A stretch of 35,101 bases of DNA from Rhizaria sp. SCN 62-66. Lineage: Eukaryota > Rhizaria, unplaced. Below the pieces are notes generated by a model. That model was given only the letters and a program-made list of their open reading frames with translations. It ran no database searches and had not been told where the DNA came from. This document shows positions 1 to 11,000 of this stretch, piece by piece. The stretch covers positions 1 through 35,101 of the forward strand of contig MEDY01000339.1 in the NCBI GenBank assembly GCA_001724265.1, given 5' to 3'. Numbering within the stretch: position 1 is the stretch's first letter; each line of letters begins with the position of its first letter. The translations under genes and the position numbers were made by a program.

Positions 1-1247
1 CGCTGGCGCCCTCGCCCGCCGCGGTCGCCGCGCGCACCGCGCTTCACGGCACCCCTCTCGGCGCGCACTGCGGGTCCGCGCTCTCGTCCGCCAGCACGGC
101 CGCCGGCTCCGTCGCTGCGGCGGCCGCGCTGCAGACGCTGCCGGCTCTGCTGGACGCAGTCGCGCTCGCGCTCGCGGGCCGCGGCGGCGCCGCTGCCGCT
201 GCGGGGGATGACGTGGCGGCTGCGATCGCCGCCGCGGCCGAGGCGGACGCTGCCGTCGCCGCGGGGCTTGCGCCTGCCTTCGCCGGCGCCTGCGTCGGTA
301 TCGGCGGAGGCGGGGTCGCGGCGCTGCTGCGCGCGTACACCGCCGCCGCCGCGGCCGCGCTGGCCGCCGGCGCAGCCACCGCGTACGCCGGCCCTCGCGC
401 CGCAGCAGTGAGCGCCAGCGCAGTGGACGCCGGCGACAGCGCGAGCGCTGAGACGCCGCTGGTGGTGCTGCTGCGCGAGCTGCTGCGCGCTGCGGTCGTG
501 CACACGGGGTCCGCCGCGGCGGTGCCGGCGCTGGAGCTGCGCGCGCTGCTGCTGCGGGCGCGCGCCGAGGCTCTGCCGGCGACGCGTGCGCTGCTCACGG
601 TCGCCGAGTGCGCGATGACCGACACGAACAACAACAGTGTTGACGGCGACGACTATGATGATGATGACGACTGCAAGCTCGACCCGCTCTTTGCGCCTCG
701 CCACATCACCGCTGCGTCTACAATCACTGTCGCCGTCGCCCCCGCGCTGTCGTCGCTGCTTGCCGATGCGCTGAGCATCGCCGCCGACGCCGCGTTTGCC
801 GTCTCTGCTTCCACGGCCGCGAAGCAAAACGCCTCTGCTGTTGGCGGCTACACCGCGGCCGGGCTCTGGCTCAGCGCCACTGCCCCCACGGCGCTCCCGG
901 CCGCCGTAACCGCCGCCGCCACTGCACTCGGCCTCTCTCCGACTACGTTTGGCACTGCGACTGCGGGGGCCGCGGCGAGCGTGCCCGTGGGCGCGTGCGA
1001 CGTGGCCGCGGCCGAGGGCGTGCGGCGTGACGCGCTGTACACGGTGGCGCGGCTGGCCCACGAGATTGCCGCCGCCGCGACCGCGGCCGCGCGGCAACAC
1101 CAACACCGCGCTGCCGTGGTAGAGGTCGTGTGCCTCGGTAGGCCCGTCGCGGAGGTGCTGCGGCTCAGGGACGCGGCTGCCGCGGCAGTTGTGGCGGCCG
1201 ACAGCTTGGACGCGGAGGCTGCGGCAGTTGCAGAGGTTATGTGCTGA
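1..1247 (+). CDS. 3' end of an unrecognised alanine-rich protein gene (5' partial)
   Basis: The frame is open from base 3 to a TGA at 1245-1247 (about 414 residues visible) and has no credible start inside the window, so the gene begins upstream. I do not recognise a family. The protein is strongly Ala-rich with Leu/Val helices, broken by a short Asn/Asp-rich acidic stretch near 620-675 (an NNN run followed by consecutive Asp) that looks like a surface loop. The last 80 residues are an amphipathic Ala/Arg/Glu helix. Coding status rests on the long open frame, G/C-rich third positions, and the abrupt drop to AT-rich DNA just after the stop. The opposite strand is also open at 44-634, which is a by-product of GC-rich codons. 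It could be a helical-repeat or tethering-complex subunit, but nothing seen supports a specific role. It faces the next gene tail-to-tail. Confidence 0.6.
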   Translation, partial: LAPSPAAVAARTALHGTPLGAHCGSALSSASTAAGSVAAAAALQTLPALLDAVALALAGRGGAAAAAGDDVAAAIAAAAEADAAVAAGLAPAFAGACVGIGGGGVAALLRAYTAAAAAALAAGAATAYAGPRAAAVSASAVDAGDSASAETPLVVLLRELLRAAVVHTGSAAAVPALELRALLLRARAEALPATRALLTVAECAMTDTNNNSVDGDDYDDDDDCKLDPLFAPRHITAASTITVAVAPALSSLLADALSIAADAAFAVSASTAAKQNASAVGGYTAAGLWLSATAPTALPAAVTAAATALGLSPTTFGTATAGAAASVPVGACDVAAAEGVRRDALYTVARLAHEIAAAATAAARQHQHRAAVVEVVCLGRPVAEVLRLRDAAAAAVVAADSLDAEAAAVAEVMC

Positions 1248-1607
1248 GGGACTAACATTGACATATCGTACAGAATGTGTTGTCGCAAGCGGTGTATGTA
1301 AAGATTGGTTTTGCCACTGTACGTTTAGATAGAATATAATTACGTTTGTGTATTTCATACAAGAATACAACAATAGAACTAGGTATCATTACGTTCTTGG
1401 TCATCGCCAGATTGTAACACTCTTAAATAAAATCGACATGCAATGAGAAGTGCGTGTCCATTGTGTCCAACATCACTTTGCTTTTCGCGCAGTCAGTGCC
1501 TTGTTCGCGAGTAAAGTCAGCGGAGCAGTCTCATTCCATTGACATGCGTTAAAAACACGCGCTGACATTGCGTGGTGTCGCTTCAGCGCACCACATTTTC
1601 CAGGTGT
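1248..1607. other. Intergenic spacer between convergent genes
   Basis: AT-rich spacer holding the 3' ends of the two convergent flanking genes. An AATAAA lies on the + strand at 1426-1431, about 180 bases after the upstream gene's stop, and could serve as its poly(A) signal. No other gene or RNA was recognised. Confidence 0.5.
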
Positions 1608-4604
1608 TTACTGTTGCGCCCTAATCGCAGCGTGCAGGGTCTCTGCAATCACGCGCTGAATCCCCTCGGCGACAGCTGCGGCAACGCGCTCGCTGCGCAT
1701 GACGCTCTCGATGCCAGCGCACGCCGCGTCAACGGCCGCCGCGCTCGGCGGCGCACCTTTTGCCGCCACGACCGCTGTTGATACCGACGATGCTGTCGCG
1801 GCTGCTGCTGCCGGCTCTGCTGCTGCTGCTGCGGCGGCGGCGACCGTGCCCTGGCGGAGCGCCTCCTTGACTTCGGCGATGAGATGCGCGTGGTGCACGA
1901 CCTCCTCGCTGGCCGCGGTGCCAGTCTCTTCGTCGGTCATGGCCACGGCCATCGCGCGGCCCGCCTCGGCGCCCAGACGGCCCGTGACCCAGGCCACGCA
2001 GCGCATCAGCAGCAGCGTCTCCGAGTCCGTCAGCGCCGCCGCAGCGGCAACGGAAGCGGCGGCAGGAGCAGTGACAGCTGCAGCTGCGGCGGAGCGGGCG
2101 GGCGCAGCAGGAGCAGCGGCAATCGTGATGTCAGATGCTGGGCGAGCGGGCACACCGGCGGGAGCAGGAGCAGAAGCAGGAGCTACGGCAGCGGGGCGGG
2201 CGGGTGCGGCGGCCTGAGCAGCGACAACTGGGCGGACAGGCGCAGTGGCGGCAGCAGCAGCAGCAGCAGCGGCGGCGGCGGCAGCCGCGATGACAGCAGG
2301 GTGATCGCCCGGGCGGGCAGCTGCACGAGAGGCAAGTGAGGGAGCGGCAGCGGGAGCAGCGGCAGCAGCGGCCACGGGAGCAGGCGCAGCAACGACGACG
2401 GGGACAGCAGCGGCCGGAACGCCAGCGCGGGGCCTGGACGTCGGCGCTTCAGCTTGGGCCGCCGCCGCCGCCGCAGCAGCAGCAGCAACAGCAGCAGCCA
2501 CAATAGCTGCTGAAGAAGCTTCTGCTGAAGTGCGCACCGGCGCGTGCGCCTGCACATGCGCCTGCGCCTGCGCCTGTGCTTGTGTCTGGACGTGCGAGGC
2601 CATATTCACAGCGTTCGCGGCCGCCAGAATGCTTTTGGCCTCAAGTGCCCTGGCCTCCGCGGCCGCTGCAGCGATGGCGCTGGCGGCCTCGGCGCGGCCG
2701 CCATCGGCGCCGTATCCCCCGCCGAAGCGCCCCGCGTCGCGGTGCGCCATCGCAGCCGCGCCGAACGCGCCCTCGTACTGGTCGTCCTCACTGTCGCTCG
2801 CAAAGCTGCCGTTCTCGTCGTCGTCGTCGCTGTTGCCGGCGTGAGCCTTGCCATTCTTGGAGCGTTTCTGCCCGGAGGCAGCCTTGAGAGCGTTCTTTGC
2901 GATCGTCTTCTCAAGCCTAACCATCAGCTTGGTCACATCAGCACGGTGCCGGTCCGCAGCGACCATGTCGATGATCGCGTCAAACCGCGCGGTGGACTCC
3001 TCCTTGCTAAAGCGGCCGCGACTGCCCAAAGGCAGCTCCGCGAGCGCGCTCAGCATGCGGACCATGTTGGCGCGCTGGATGTTGTCCAGCAGGCGGTGGG
3101 TGTGGATGAAGCGGATGCGAGCCGCGCGCGCCGCGGCAGAGTCCGGCACCGGCAGCGGCACTCCCGGAGGCACAGTGGGCTGGAACGAGGGCTGGAATGA
3201 GGGCAGGGACGCAGACTGGGCTGAGGCCTGAGTTGCTGTTTGTGACGATGTAGAGTGGGTTGCAGCTTGGGATGCGGCCTGGGCTGCAAAGGGCTGTGCC
3301 ACGGGCTTGGGGACCGGATGCTGTTGCACAGCAGATTGCTGCGCCCACGCAGGGCCGGCCGCCGCCTCATGGACAGGCTGCTTGCGCGGACGCCCCCGGC
3401 CCCGCTTGACGGGCACCTCCGACGGGGCGGGGGGCGCTGGCGGCACGGTTCCGCCGCGCACCGAGTGGTCGACCTGGCCCGCGGCGGCCTGCGCGGCGGC
3501 GAGTAGCACGCCCTTGTCTGAGACGGTGGCCACGCGCATGTTGCCGTCCGCAGGCCGATGCTTTTTGTGGGTTGCCTGGGGCGCAAACTTGTAGCGGTAC
3601 TCGCCGCTACTGGTATCGCTGCCGTCCTCGTCGCCGTCCATGTCGCTGCCACGCTCTTTGTACGTCGACATGCGCGCGTACTTGTGACGGAAGTCGCCGC
3701 TCCCACTCCCGCCGTCGCTGCCAACGTCGCTGTCGCTCGCGCTGTCGGACTGGGAGTACCCCCGGTCGTCGGCAAGGGCGGCCGCGGGGCGCTTGTCGCG
3801 CAAAGACGACGGGGGCGCGCGGGCAGCCGCCGGGGCCGGCGCTGTAAACTGGACAGCAACGGAACCCTGATTGGCGCTGCTCGCGCTGCTGGCTGCGCCT
3901 TGGGAGGCGATACTGCTGTTGCCGTTGCTGCTGCTGTTGCTGTTGGTGACGTCAACGAAATCGTCGTTTTCGTCCTCGTCCTCGTCCTCATCGAAGTCAC
4001 TTCCGCTGTCCCGCCGTCCGCGCGCGTTGGCTCCCGCCAGGGCCGCGGCAGCCGTCGCCGCGCCGTCCGCGAGGTACTGCTGCACTCCAGCGTCGGCGAA
4101 GGCGGACTTGTTCTGGCGGTACAGGGCCGAGCGCTTGTTTTGCGTCTCCTTGGCGACTAGACACGACTCGTAGTACTGTCGGCCGCAGAGCTTGGGACCG
4201 AAGACGGCGGCGGAGAGGCGCTCGACGCTCCACTCTGTGTACGGCAGCGATGGGTCGCAGATGAGCTCCGAGTTCCACTGCGCGCGGTGCACAGGCCCGA
4301 AGGCGTCGGGCGCGGCGAATGCTGACAGGTTCTCGAACAAATACTTGGCGCCCAGGTACCGGAGGGAGTTGACGCGGCTGCGCGCCTCGCTAAGGGTAAT
4401 CTCAAGGCCAAGCTGGACGAGACCGGCGTGCGCGACGCGGATCGAGCCCGGCTCGATGCGACCGGCGTCGAGATTGACGAAAGGGAGGAGGAAGGCGAGG
4501 AAGATGCGGGTGAGGGCCTGGCCGTGGTCAGAGACCCAGTCAACGCGACTGGGGCGACCTCGGGAAACGGGCGCTGATGTTGTCGGGGACACCTCGTCTG
4601 TCAT
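1608..4604 (-). CDS. Unrecognised large protein with two AT-hook-like cores
   Basis: Single exon of 998 residues from ATG at 4604-4602 (the open frame extends 24 codons further upstream but only to a TTG) to TAA at 1610-1608. Two RGRP cores typical of AT-hooks are visible: SRGRPSR near residue 15 and a better one, KRGRGRPRK, at about residues 400-408 (3407-3381). With basic clusters such as KKHRP and QKRSK, this suggests a nuclear, DNA-minor-groove-binding protein. Residues about 20-190 look globular (Trp, Tyr and Cys spaced normally) and a second ordered block follows the AT-hook (around 3120-2870). The rest is low-complexity: acidic DE runs, Ser-rich patches and long Ala tracts. The last 120 residues return to predicted helix. 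I do not recognise a named family. Chromatin or transcription is an inference from the AT-hooks only. Confidence 0.75.
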   Translation of the reverse strand: MTDEVSPTTSAPVSRGRPSRVDWVSDHGQALTRIFLAFLLPFVNLDAGRIEPGSIRVAHAGLVQLGLEITLSEARSRVNSLRYLGAKYLFENLSAFAAPDAFGPVHRAQWNSELICDPSLPYTEWSVERLSAAVFGPKLCGRQYYESCLVAKETQNKRSALYRQNKSAFADAGVQQYLADGAATAAAALAGANARGRRDSGSDFDEDEDEDENDDFVDVTNSNSSSNGNSSIASQGAASSASSANQGSVAVQFTAPAPAAARAPPSSLRDKRPAAALADDRGYSQSDSASDSDVGSDGGSGSGDFRHKYARMSTYKERGSDMDGDEDGSDTSSGEYRYKFAPQATHKKHRPADGNMRVATVSDKGVLLAAAQAAAGQVDHSVRGGTVPPAPPAPSEVPVKRGRGRPRKQPVHEAAAGPAWAQQSAVQQHPVPKPVAQPFAAQAASQAATHSTSSQTATQASAQSASLPSFQPSFQPTVPPGVPLPVPDSAAARAARIRFIHTHRLLDNIQRANMVRMLSALAELPLGSRGRFSKEESTARFDAIIDMVAADRHRADVTKLMVRLEKTIAKNALKAASGQKRSKNGKAHAGNSDDDDENGSFASDSEDDQYEGAFGAAAMAHRDAGRFGGGYGADGGRAEAASAIAAAAAEARALEAKSILAAANAVNMASHVQTQAQAQAQAHVQAHAPVRTSAEASSAAIVAAAVAAAAAAAAAAQAEAPTSRPRAGVPAAAVPVVVAAPAPVAAAAAAPAAAPSLASRAAARPGDHPAVIAAAAAAAAAAAAAATAPVRPVVAAQAAAPARPAAVAPASAPAPAGVPARPASDITIAAAPAAPARSAAAAAVTAPAAASVAAAAALTDSETLLLMRCVAWVTGRLGAEAGRAMAVAMTDEETGTAASEEVVHHAHLIAEVKEALRQGTVAAAAAAAAEPAAAAATASSVSTAVVAAKGAPPSAAAVDAACAGIESVMRSERVAAAVAEGIQRVIAETLHAAIRAQQ

Positions 4605-5005
4605 TAAGTCGAGACCTAATGGGTGTGGGGCACTGTTGTTGTTTTGGAACACCTTCACGATCGCGCGAATGTGCAAAGTGATGATGTGAAAAAAGAAGTC
4701 TGAACGTCATGTATAAAAAGAGCTGGTGAGGTTTCAATAAAAATTATTTTAAGAATACACATTAATCCTACGGAATTGACGTCTAGTATCACCGTTGACG
4801 ATTATTTACAAGATAACAAATGCCTCGGAAGTAGTGGAGAAGGCGCGAACTGTGAGGCCTGGCTTAGTTAACACCACAAATCAGTAACGCTCCTTAAATC
4901 TGGCGCAGTTTACGATATATTGCGTTGTACGGAATTTGAAAATGGTGAATGATGTATTATATGCTAGGTATTCAATAATTACTCTGTTCTTCAACTTAAA
5001 TATTC
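4605..5005. other. Intergenic spacer upstream of the AT-hook gene
   Basis: AT-rich spacer between two minus-strand genes: the 3' end of the mannosidase (stop at 5006) and the 5' end of the AT-hook gene. On the minus strand a TTTTTATAC element near 4715-4707, about 105 bases before the ATG, is a weak TATA-like candidate. No other gene was recognised. Confidence 0.4.
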
Positions 5006-8000
5006 TTAGTTCTTCTTGTTGGCAGCCTCCGCAAGCACCTTGTGCCAGAACACGCGTGCGCGCTCGTCCTCGCCCTCCGCCCACAGCAGCCGTAGCAGGT
5101 CGTCCCGCCCGAAACTGAGCACAGCGTCCGTGCCGGTTTTGCCTCCCTGCGCGCCCGCAGGCTCTCCGCGGATCCCGCCCTTGGCGAGGCCGTGGAGCTT
5201 GGCACGAATCTCCTTCTGCCGCCGCCGCTTCACGCGCTCCAACTCCGCCTCAGACAGGGCCGCCACGCCGTGCGCCTCCTCGCCATCACCAGCGCCAAGA
5301 TCCGCGCCAGCGCCGTCCGAGGAGGCGGCCGCGCGGGCCGCATCGATGGCGTCGAGCCAGGCCTGCGGGAGGCCCACCGCAGTCTCCTTGCGCTGCCCGC
5401 GCACGCTCGCATTCGTACTCGCAGTCGGGCCGGCGCTCTGCCTAGGCTTTGCAGTGCCGCTGCCCAGCGAGACGGTGCGGCGCAAGCGCACAACGCCGAC
5501 GGGGTGCGCCTCGGTGTTGAACACAAAGCGGTCCGTCGGCACGTCGTCCACCGCCGAGTGCAGCAGATACATGTACTTAAGCGTCTCGGCAAAGAAGAAC
5601 GACTCCTGCGAGTCGGCCCAGTTGCGCGTGAGCGCCGCCGGAGAGTGCGTGCGGCCCAGGTGGCTGTACGCGGGCGGCGTGTAGCGCCCGCTGCCGTCGC
5701 TGTCAGCGCTGTTCGCGAGCGTGGTCGAGCTGGAGCCAGAACCGGAGCCGGCGCCCGCGGAGGCTGCGGACACGGCGGCGGGGGCGGTCGAGGACGCCCA
5801 GTGGCGCACGGGGGCCTGGTATAATCAGGATATGAATTGAAATAGAGTTCATGAGATATGATCAACAGATTTCATCATGCCATACCAGTCAAAGTCAAAT
5901 GATAGCAATAAAAGTGCCACAAAGATCGATAAGAGTACGTACCCCCATGACCGAGTCGAAGAGCCGGGCGCCCTGTAGGTGCGCGGCGCTGAACGCGCCC
6001 GCCGCGGCCGCCATCGCGCCCCGCAGCGTCGTGCCCACACCCACCGTCCCGTTACCGCCCATCGAGCCCGTAGCGACAGAGCTAGAGCCCACAGAGTCGG
6101 CGCCGGCGAGGGCCAGTGGCGTTAGCAGGACGTGGTCCTGCAGCGAGGCCTCGACCTGCTCCGTCGACAGGCGCGTGATCAAAACCTCGGCGCCCGGCGT
6201 CAGCACCGCGGGTCCCGCCGCGGCAGCCGACTTCGCACCGGCAGCGGCGGTGTCGAGACTGCGGCGCTTGCTGCTGCCACTCGAGCCGCTGCCGAGAGCG
6301 CTGGAGCTGGCGGTGAAGCGCGCCTTGGCGGCGAGCGGCGCGGGGACGCCGCCGGCCGCGGTGGCTGTGTTAACCGTCACGGCGGCGGCGTCGGCAGAAG
6401 CGGAGGTCGAGGTGAGCACAGTGGGACCCGCGTCAGCGTGGGCTGTGACATCTTTGACCGCGGAGTAGCCGTACCTGCAGGAACAAAGACACATGGAAGT
6501 GGACATAGTGAGAAACAGATTAATAATGATACAATGTTTCATTAAACAACAACTATTGAGTATGTTTAATTCGATATATCGACGAGTGCGCGTACCTTGT
6601 GCGGCAGTTGCCCTCGATAGCGAGGAAAATGCGCCACCCCATGTTCCTGTAACGCTCGTCGCCCGTGACGCGGTACATCAGGTACACGCTCTCGATCGTC
6701 TCGGGCCGTAGCAGGTACTTGGTTTCCTTGGCTGCGAACAGCGCAGACCAGGGTCCCGTCGGCGCAAACGCCCACGGTGACCGCGCGCGCGCCAGGTAAG
6801 TACCCCTTACCCGCGCCGCCGCGGCGGTGACCGTGGGCAGCGCGAACGCGGGGGGCGCGCGCAGCGCCGCAGCGGGCGACGCCGAGAGCCAGCGGTGACC
6901 TGAGGCCGAGATACCGGTCTGGAGCCCGGAGCCCGCGTCGGCAGACACCGGTGCAGCGCAGTACCGCGCCCTCGATCCCGCACCGGCACTGGCATTCGCA
7001 CTAGCACTGCAGCGGGGCAGCGTGCCCGAGGAGAGCGCGTGGCGGTGGAACAGGTGTAGGTTGGGCGAGTGGTGAGGGAACAGCGTTTGCGCCTCCGGCA
7101 AGGACGCGAAGCTGAAGTCCGCGCCGCCCTCGACCGGGGTGGCGCCTACAGCAGCAGCGCTGCTCGCCCCCGCGCTCTCATCATCGGCACTGTCCGCGCG
7201 CGCTGCGCCGCCGTCGGGCAAGATGGCGGCGCTCATGGCGGCGAGCCGGGCAGCGGAGGAGACGAGCGACTGCGCGCTGCCGACCGAGGTGGGCCACGGC
7301 CATTCGGACGGGTCCGAGCTGAGCCGCCGCTGCCCGCTCCGGCTCCCAGTCTGGCTCTCGGTCACCGCGCTGTAGCTCGCGCCCGCCGCGCCCGCGCTCG
7401 CACTAGCGGCGACAGAGCTGGCAAGCGCGGCGGAGGGCCCGCGGCCAAGGGCGGCGAGCAGCGGTGGCGGGAGCGTCGCGGGGAGCACCGACGGCAACAG
7501 CGACGACATCTGCGCCAGAGAGCCAGTGCGCACTGTCCCGCCACTGGTGGCGTTACCGTCGCTGTTGGCGTTGCCGCCAAGAGCGGGCGCGAGGCCGCCG
7601 CGGGGCGCGCCCTGCCAGTAATGCGCTGCGGCTGAGAGCCGCGCCTGCGCGTCGCTGGCGAGCGCCGTGTCGGGGCACCAGTAGCCCTCAATGTCGCCCG
7701 TGCCGGGCGCGCTGGCCGCAGCAGCAGGCTTGGTTGGGGCACTCTTGCCGTCCGCGGCGGTGAGGAACGAGCCCAGCGCGGCCGTCTCTGCGAGCAGGCC
7801 TGCGCCAACCACGTCCGCAACGTCGAGCAGCGTTTCCGCGTCCTCGAGCTGGCGCAGCGCCGACCACCGCGCGTATGTGGACCGCGGCAGGTGCCCGCAG
7901 AAGCGCCCGCACGCGAACTCGCCGTACTGCGCCACCGCGGACGCCGCGGAAGCCAGCGACTGCGCGGGCACTGCGGTTGCGACGGCGGGGCTAAACCGGT

Positions 8001-11000
8001 CCGTAGCCGAGGCCACACTCGCGGCGCCAGTGCTCGCAGTGACTGGAGGCAGGTACGGGTACACGGCGGGGGCGGGGGACGTGTTACGGTCGGCGCCGAG
8101 CCGGTCGTAGCGGTGCGCGCGCGTGTAGCCGGGGGCCGGGCCGCCGATGCTGTAGCTGTAGCAGTACGGCAGTGTCAGGTTGCTGTTGCCGTTGCCGTTC
8201 GCAGCTTTGACGGGCTGGCACGTGTCGTCGCCGAAGTAGGGCGCGCCGAACGGCCAGAGGCCCAGCGCGGCCGGCGACAGCGGGTGGCTGTGGGCCGCGC
8301 CGGAGCCACCGACAGGGACGGTGGCGGCGGAGGAGATGAGGGCGCGGCGCTGCATCGGGCTGAGCTCGGTCGGGATGCCACCGCGATTCGCCGCGTCGGC
8401 ACTGCTAGCGGCGGCGTAGGCATAATCCGGGTCAGAGGCGGCCTTGCTCGCGTCGATATTAAGAGTGCCCAGTTCGAGCTTAAGCCTCTTGCTCAGGTCG
8501 CTGAGCGCCACGCGCGTCTCCGAGCTGTCCCAGCCATCCCGCGGCGAATCGTGGAACACATTCCCGCGCTGCCCCCTGCCCCCGCCGCCGCCGCCGCCGC
8601 CGCCGCTGTTGGGCCCCGCGGCGCTGAGCCCCGCGCCGGCCTGCGCACGCGCCTGCGCAAAGGCCCCCGAGCGCGCCGCGCTGGTCTCGGCGCCGGAGCC
8701 GAACGCGGAGCCGGCGCCCCAGCCGTCGTCGGCGCCCGCGGGGGGCACGGCGGTGGCGGCCGAGGCGGCGGGCTCGGCGTGGCCGTAGGGGTCGAGCATC
8801 GTGATGCTCTCGGGGCCAAGCCCGGTGCCGCTGAGCGCGTAAGACAGGTAGCACATGTTGGTGACCTGGGTGGCCAGCACCATGTGGCGCGAGGCCGCGA
8901 GTCGCAGTCGCAGCAACGGGGCCGAGGGCGGCAACGCCCGCGTCAGCCGAATCCCGCTCGTCGCGTTGCCGCCGCCGCTGTGGAGAGTGATGTCTTCAGT
9001 GGTGTGGGGCGCGCCCGCGGACGTGCCGGCCCAGGCGCCAAGCGCGAGGAGACCGCCCATGAAGCACGTGAGGTGCTCCATCACGGGCGTGAAGTTGGGC
9101 GTCGACGGCGACGGCGAAGTCAAATCGCCGATGAACGCGACAGGAATGATCACGACAGCGTCGTCGTCGGCGTTGTCGGCGCCCTTGCTGTTGTGGGAGT
9201 TCGAGTTAGCGGAGCCGCTGCTCGCGCCGGGGCGTGATTCGATGACAGTCTCGCCCATGTGCGCAACGCCGATCTCCCGGGCGGTCTTGAGAGGCACCTT
9301 GATGTTGCGCACGGCAACCATCTCGCGCTCCATGGCGTCCATGGCGTCCATGTACAGGTCCAGCGCAACCGTGTCGCGACCACCGGAGAGGAGGTACAGC
9401 TTCAGCAGGTACTCGAAGTAGCTGTCCGAGAGCGAACCCATCGAGACGCGGATGCCCGACTGCGGCCGCAGCAGCGGCAGCGGCGGCGGCGCGCGGATAC
9501 GGCGCAGCACGCTGTCCAGGTCGCGACCGGCCTTGCCCGCAGTGCTCTCGGAGCTGCTGCTGCCAACCTCGAGCTGCGCGGTGCTCGTGCTACCGCTGTC
9601 AGTGTTGATATTGCTGTTGCGCGCGGCGACCTCTTCGCGCACTTTGGTCATCGCAGTGTCGACTGTGTTCTTGGCGAACGCGCGCCGCTGGTCTTTGTTC
9701 GGCACCCCGTCGCCCTGCGTCCAGTGCGCATTGCTCGCGCTCGGCAGCGCCTGCGCCTTCGAGTGCGCGCGAGGCGGCTCGATGCTGTACGGGTCGCTGT
9801 ACGCGCCCGCGACCTGCGACACTGCAACCCTAACGTGGTCCGCAGTGAGCGCCAGACCGCCACTGGCACCCGCGCTGCTGGTGGCAGCGTTCGCGGCGGC
9901 GGCGACGGCGGCGGCGGCGGAGAACTGCGACAGCTGCCGCGGAGACACCCCGAGCCCCCAGTAGCTCGTGTCGTTGCCGGTCTCGGTGATCGCAGTGGCG
10001 ACCGCGGCGACGGTGGGCGCGGCGAGAGCGAGCGCGGCCGAGGGCGAGGTGCGTGGGCCGCGCTCCTGCTGCGTGTTGGGGTCCACGTACACCGTCACCA
10101 GCCCCGCGGGCCGCAGCGCCGTCGTCGCGCTCGACACGCTGTCGGAGGATAGCAGCGCGCTGCCGCTAGCGCCGCCACTAACTGCGCTCGCGATACGGCT
10201 CAGCGCCGCGCTGCCGGTGCCGCTGCCACTAGACTTGGCGTTGGCGTTGGCGCTGGCGCTGTTGCCGTCTGAGATGGAGTCGGCTCGCGAGGCTTCGCGC
10301 ACGGCCTGCGCCCACGGGGAGAGCTGCAGGCGGGTGCCGCGCGCGAGCTCGGCCAGCGCGGATGTGACCGTGAGCAGCCGCGAGGCCGCCAGCACGCGCA
10401 TCACGTCCGCACCCGCAGGCACACCGCTCTCCGCGTTGCTCGCGTCCGTGGCGGCGGCGCCAGCTGCGGCAGCAGCAGTCGCACTGCGAGCGGCTCTGGC
10501 GGCGCGTGCGGCGCGGCGTGCGGTGATGGCGCCACCGGCGGCCGCTGGGCTAGGAACACCGAGCAGCGACGCGGCGGCCGCGTTGGCGACGTCGGAGACA
10601 GCGGTGACTGCGGTGGCAAGCGCGCCGAGCTCGGCCTCGATCGCGGGCGCGGCGTTGCTGTTGCCGCTGCTGCCGCTGTTGTAGTTGTTGCGGGAGGCGA
10701 GAGACCAGCGATGGTGGTCGATGAGCGCGGGCGTGAGCAGCGTCGCTAAATACCAATCGCTGTTGTTGCTGGCCGCTCCCGTCTTGTCGGTCATGAGCGA
10801 GAGCCAGAACTGCGGGTTCCAGTGCTGCTCGCTCTTCGCAGTCATCGCGGCAGCGCTGCTCTTGTCGGGGGCAGCGCCCGACAGCAGAGCGCGCTGCGCC
10901 AACAGCGTGCTCGCGACAGCGCCCGCCTCGCGGAGCGCGGCCGCCACGATCGAGTCGGTCTCGCTCGCAGCGGCACTGGCACTGGCGGCGTTGACACCTG

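Noticed and set aside
1699-4160. Several long plus-strand open frames opposite the AT-hook gene
   Set aside because: Composition-driven shadows of Ala-, Ser- and Pro-rich codons with no motifs. The minus-strand frame is continuous for about 3 kb.
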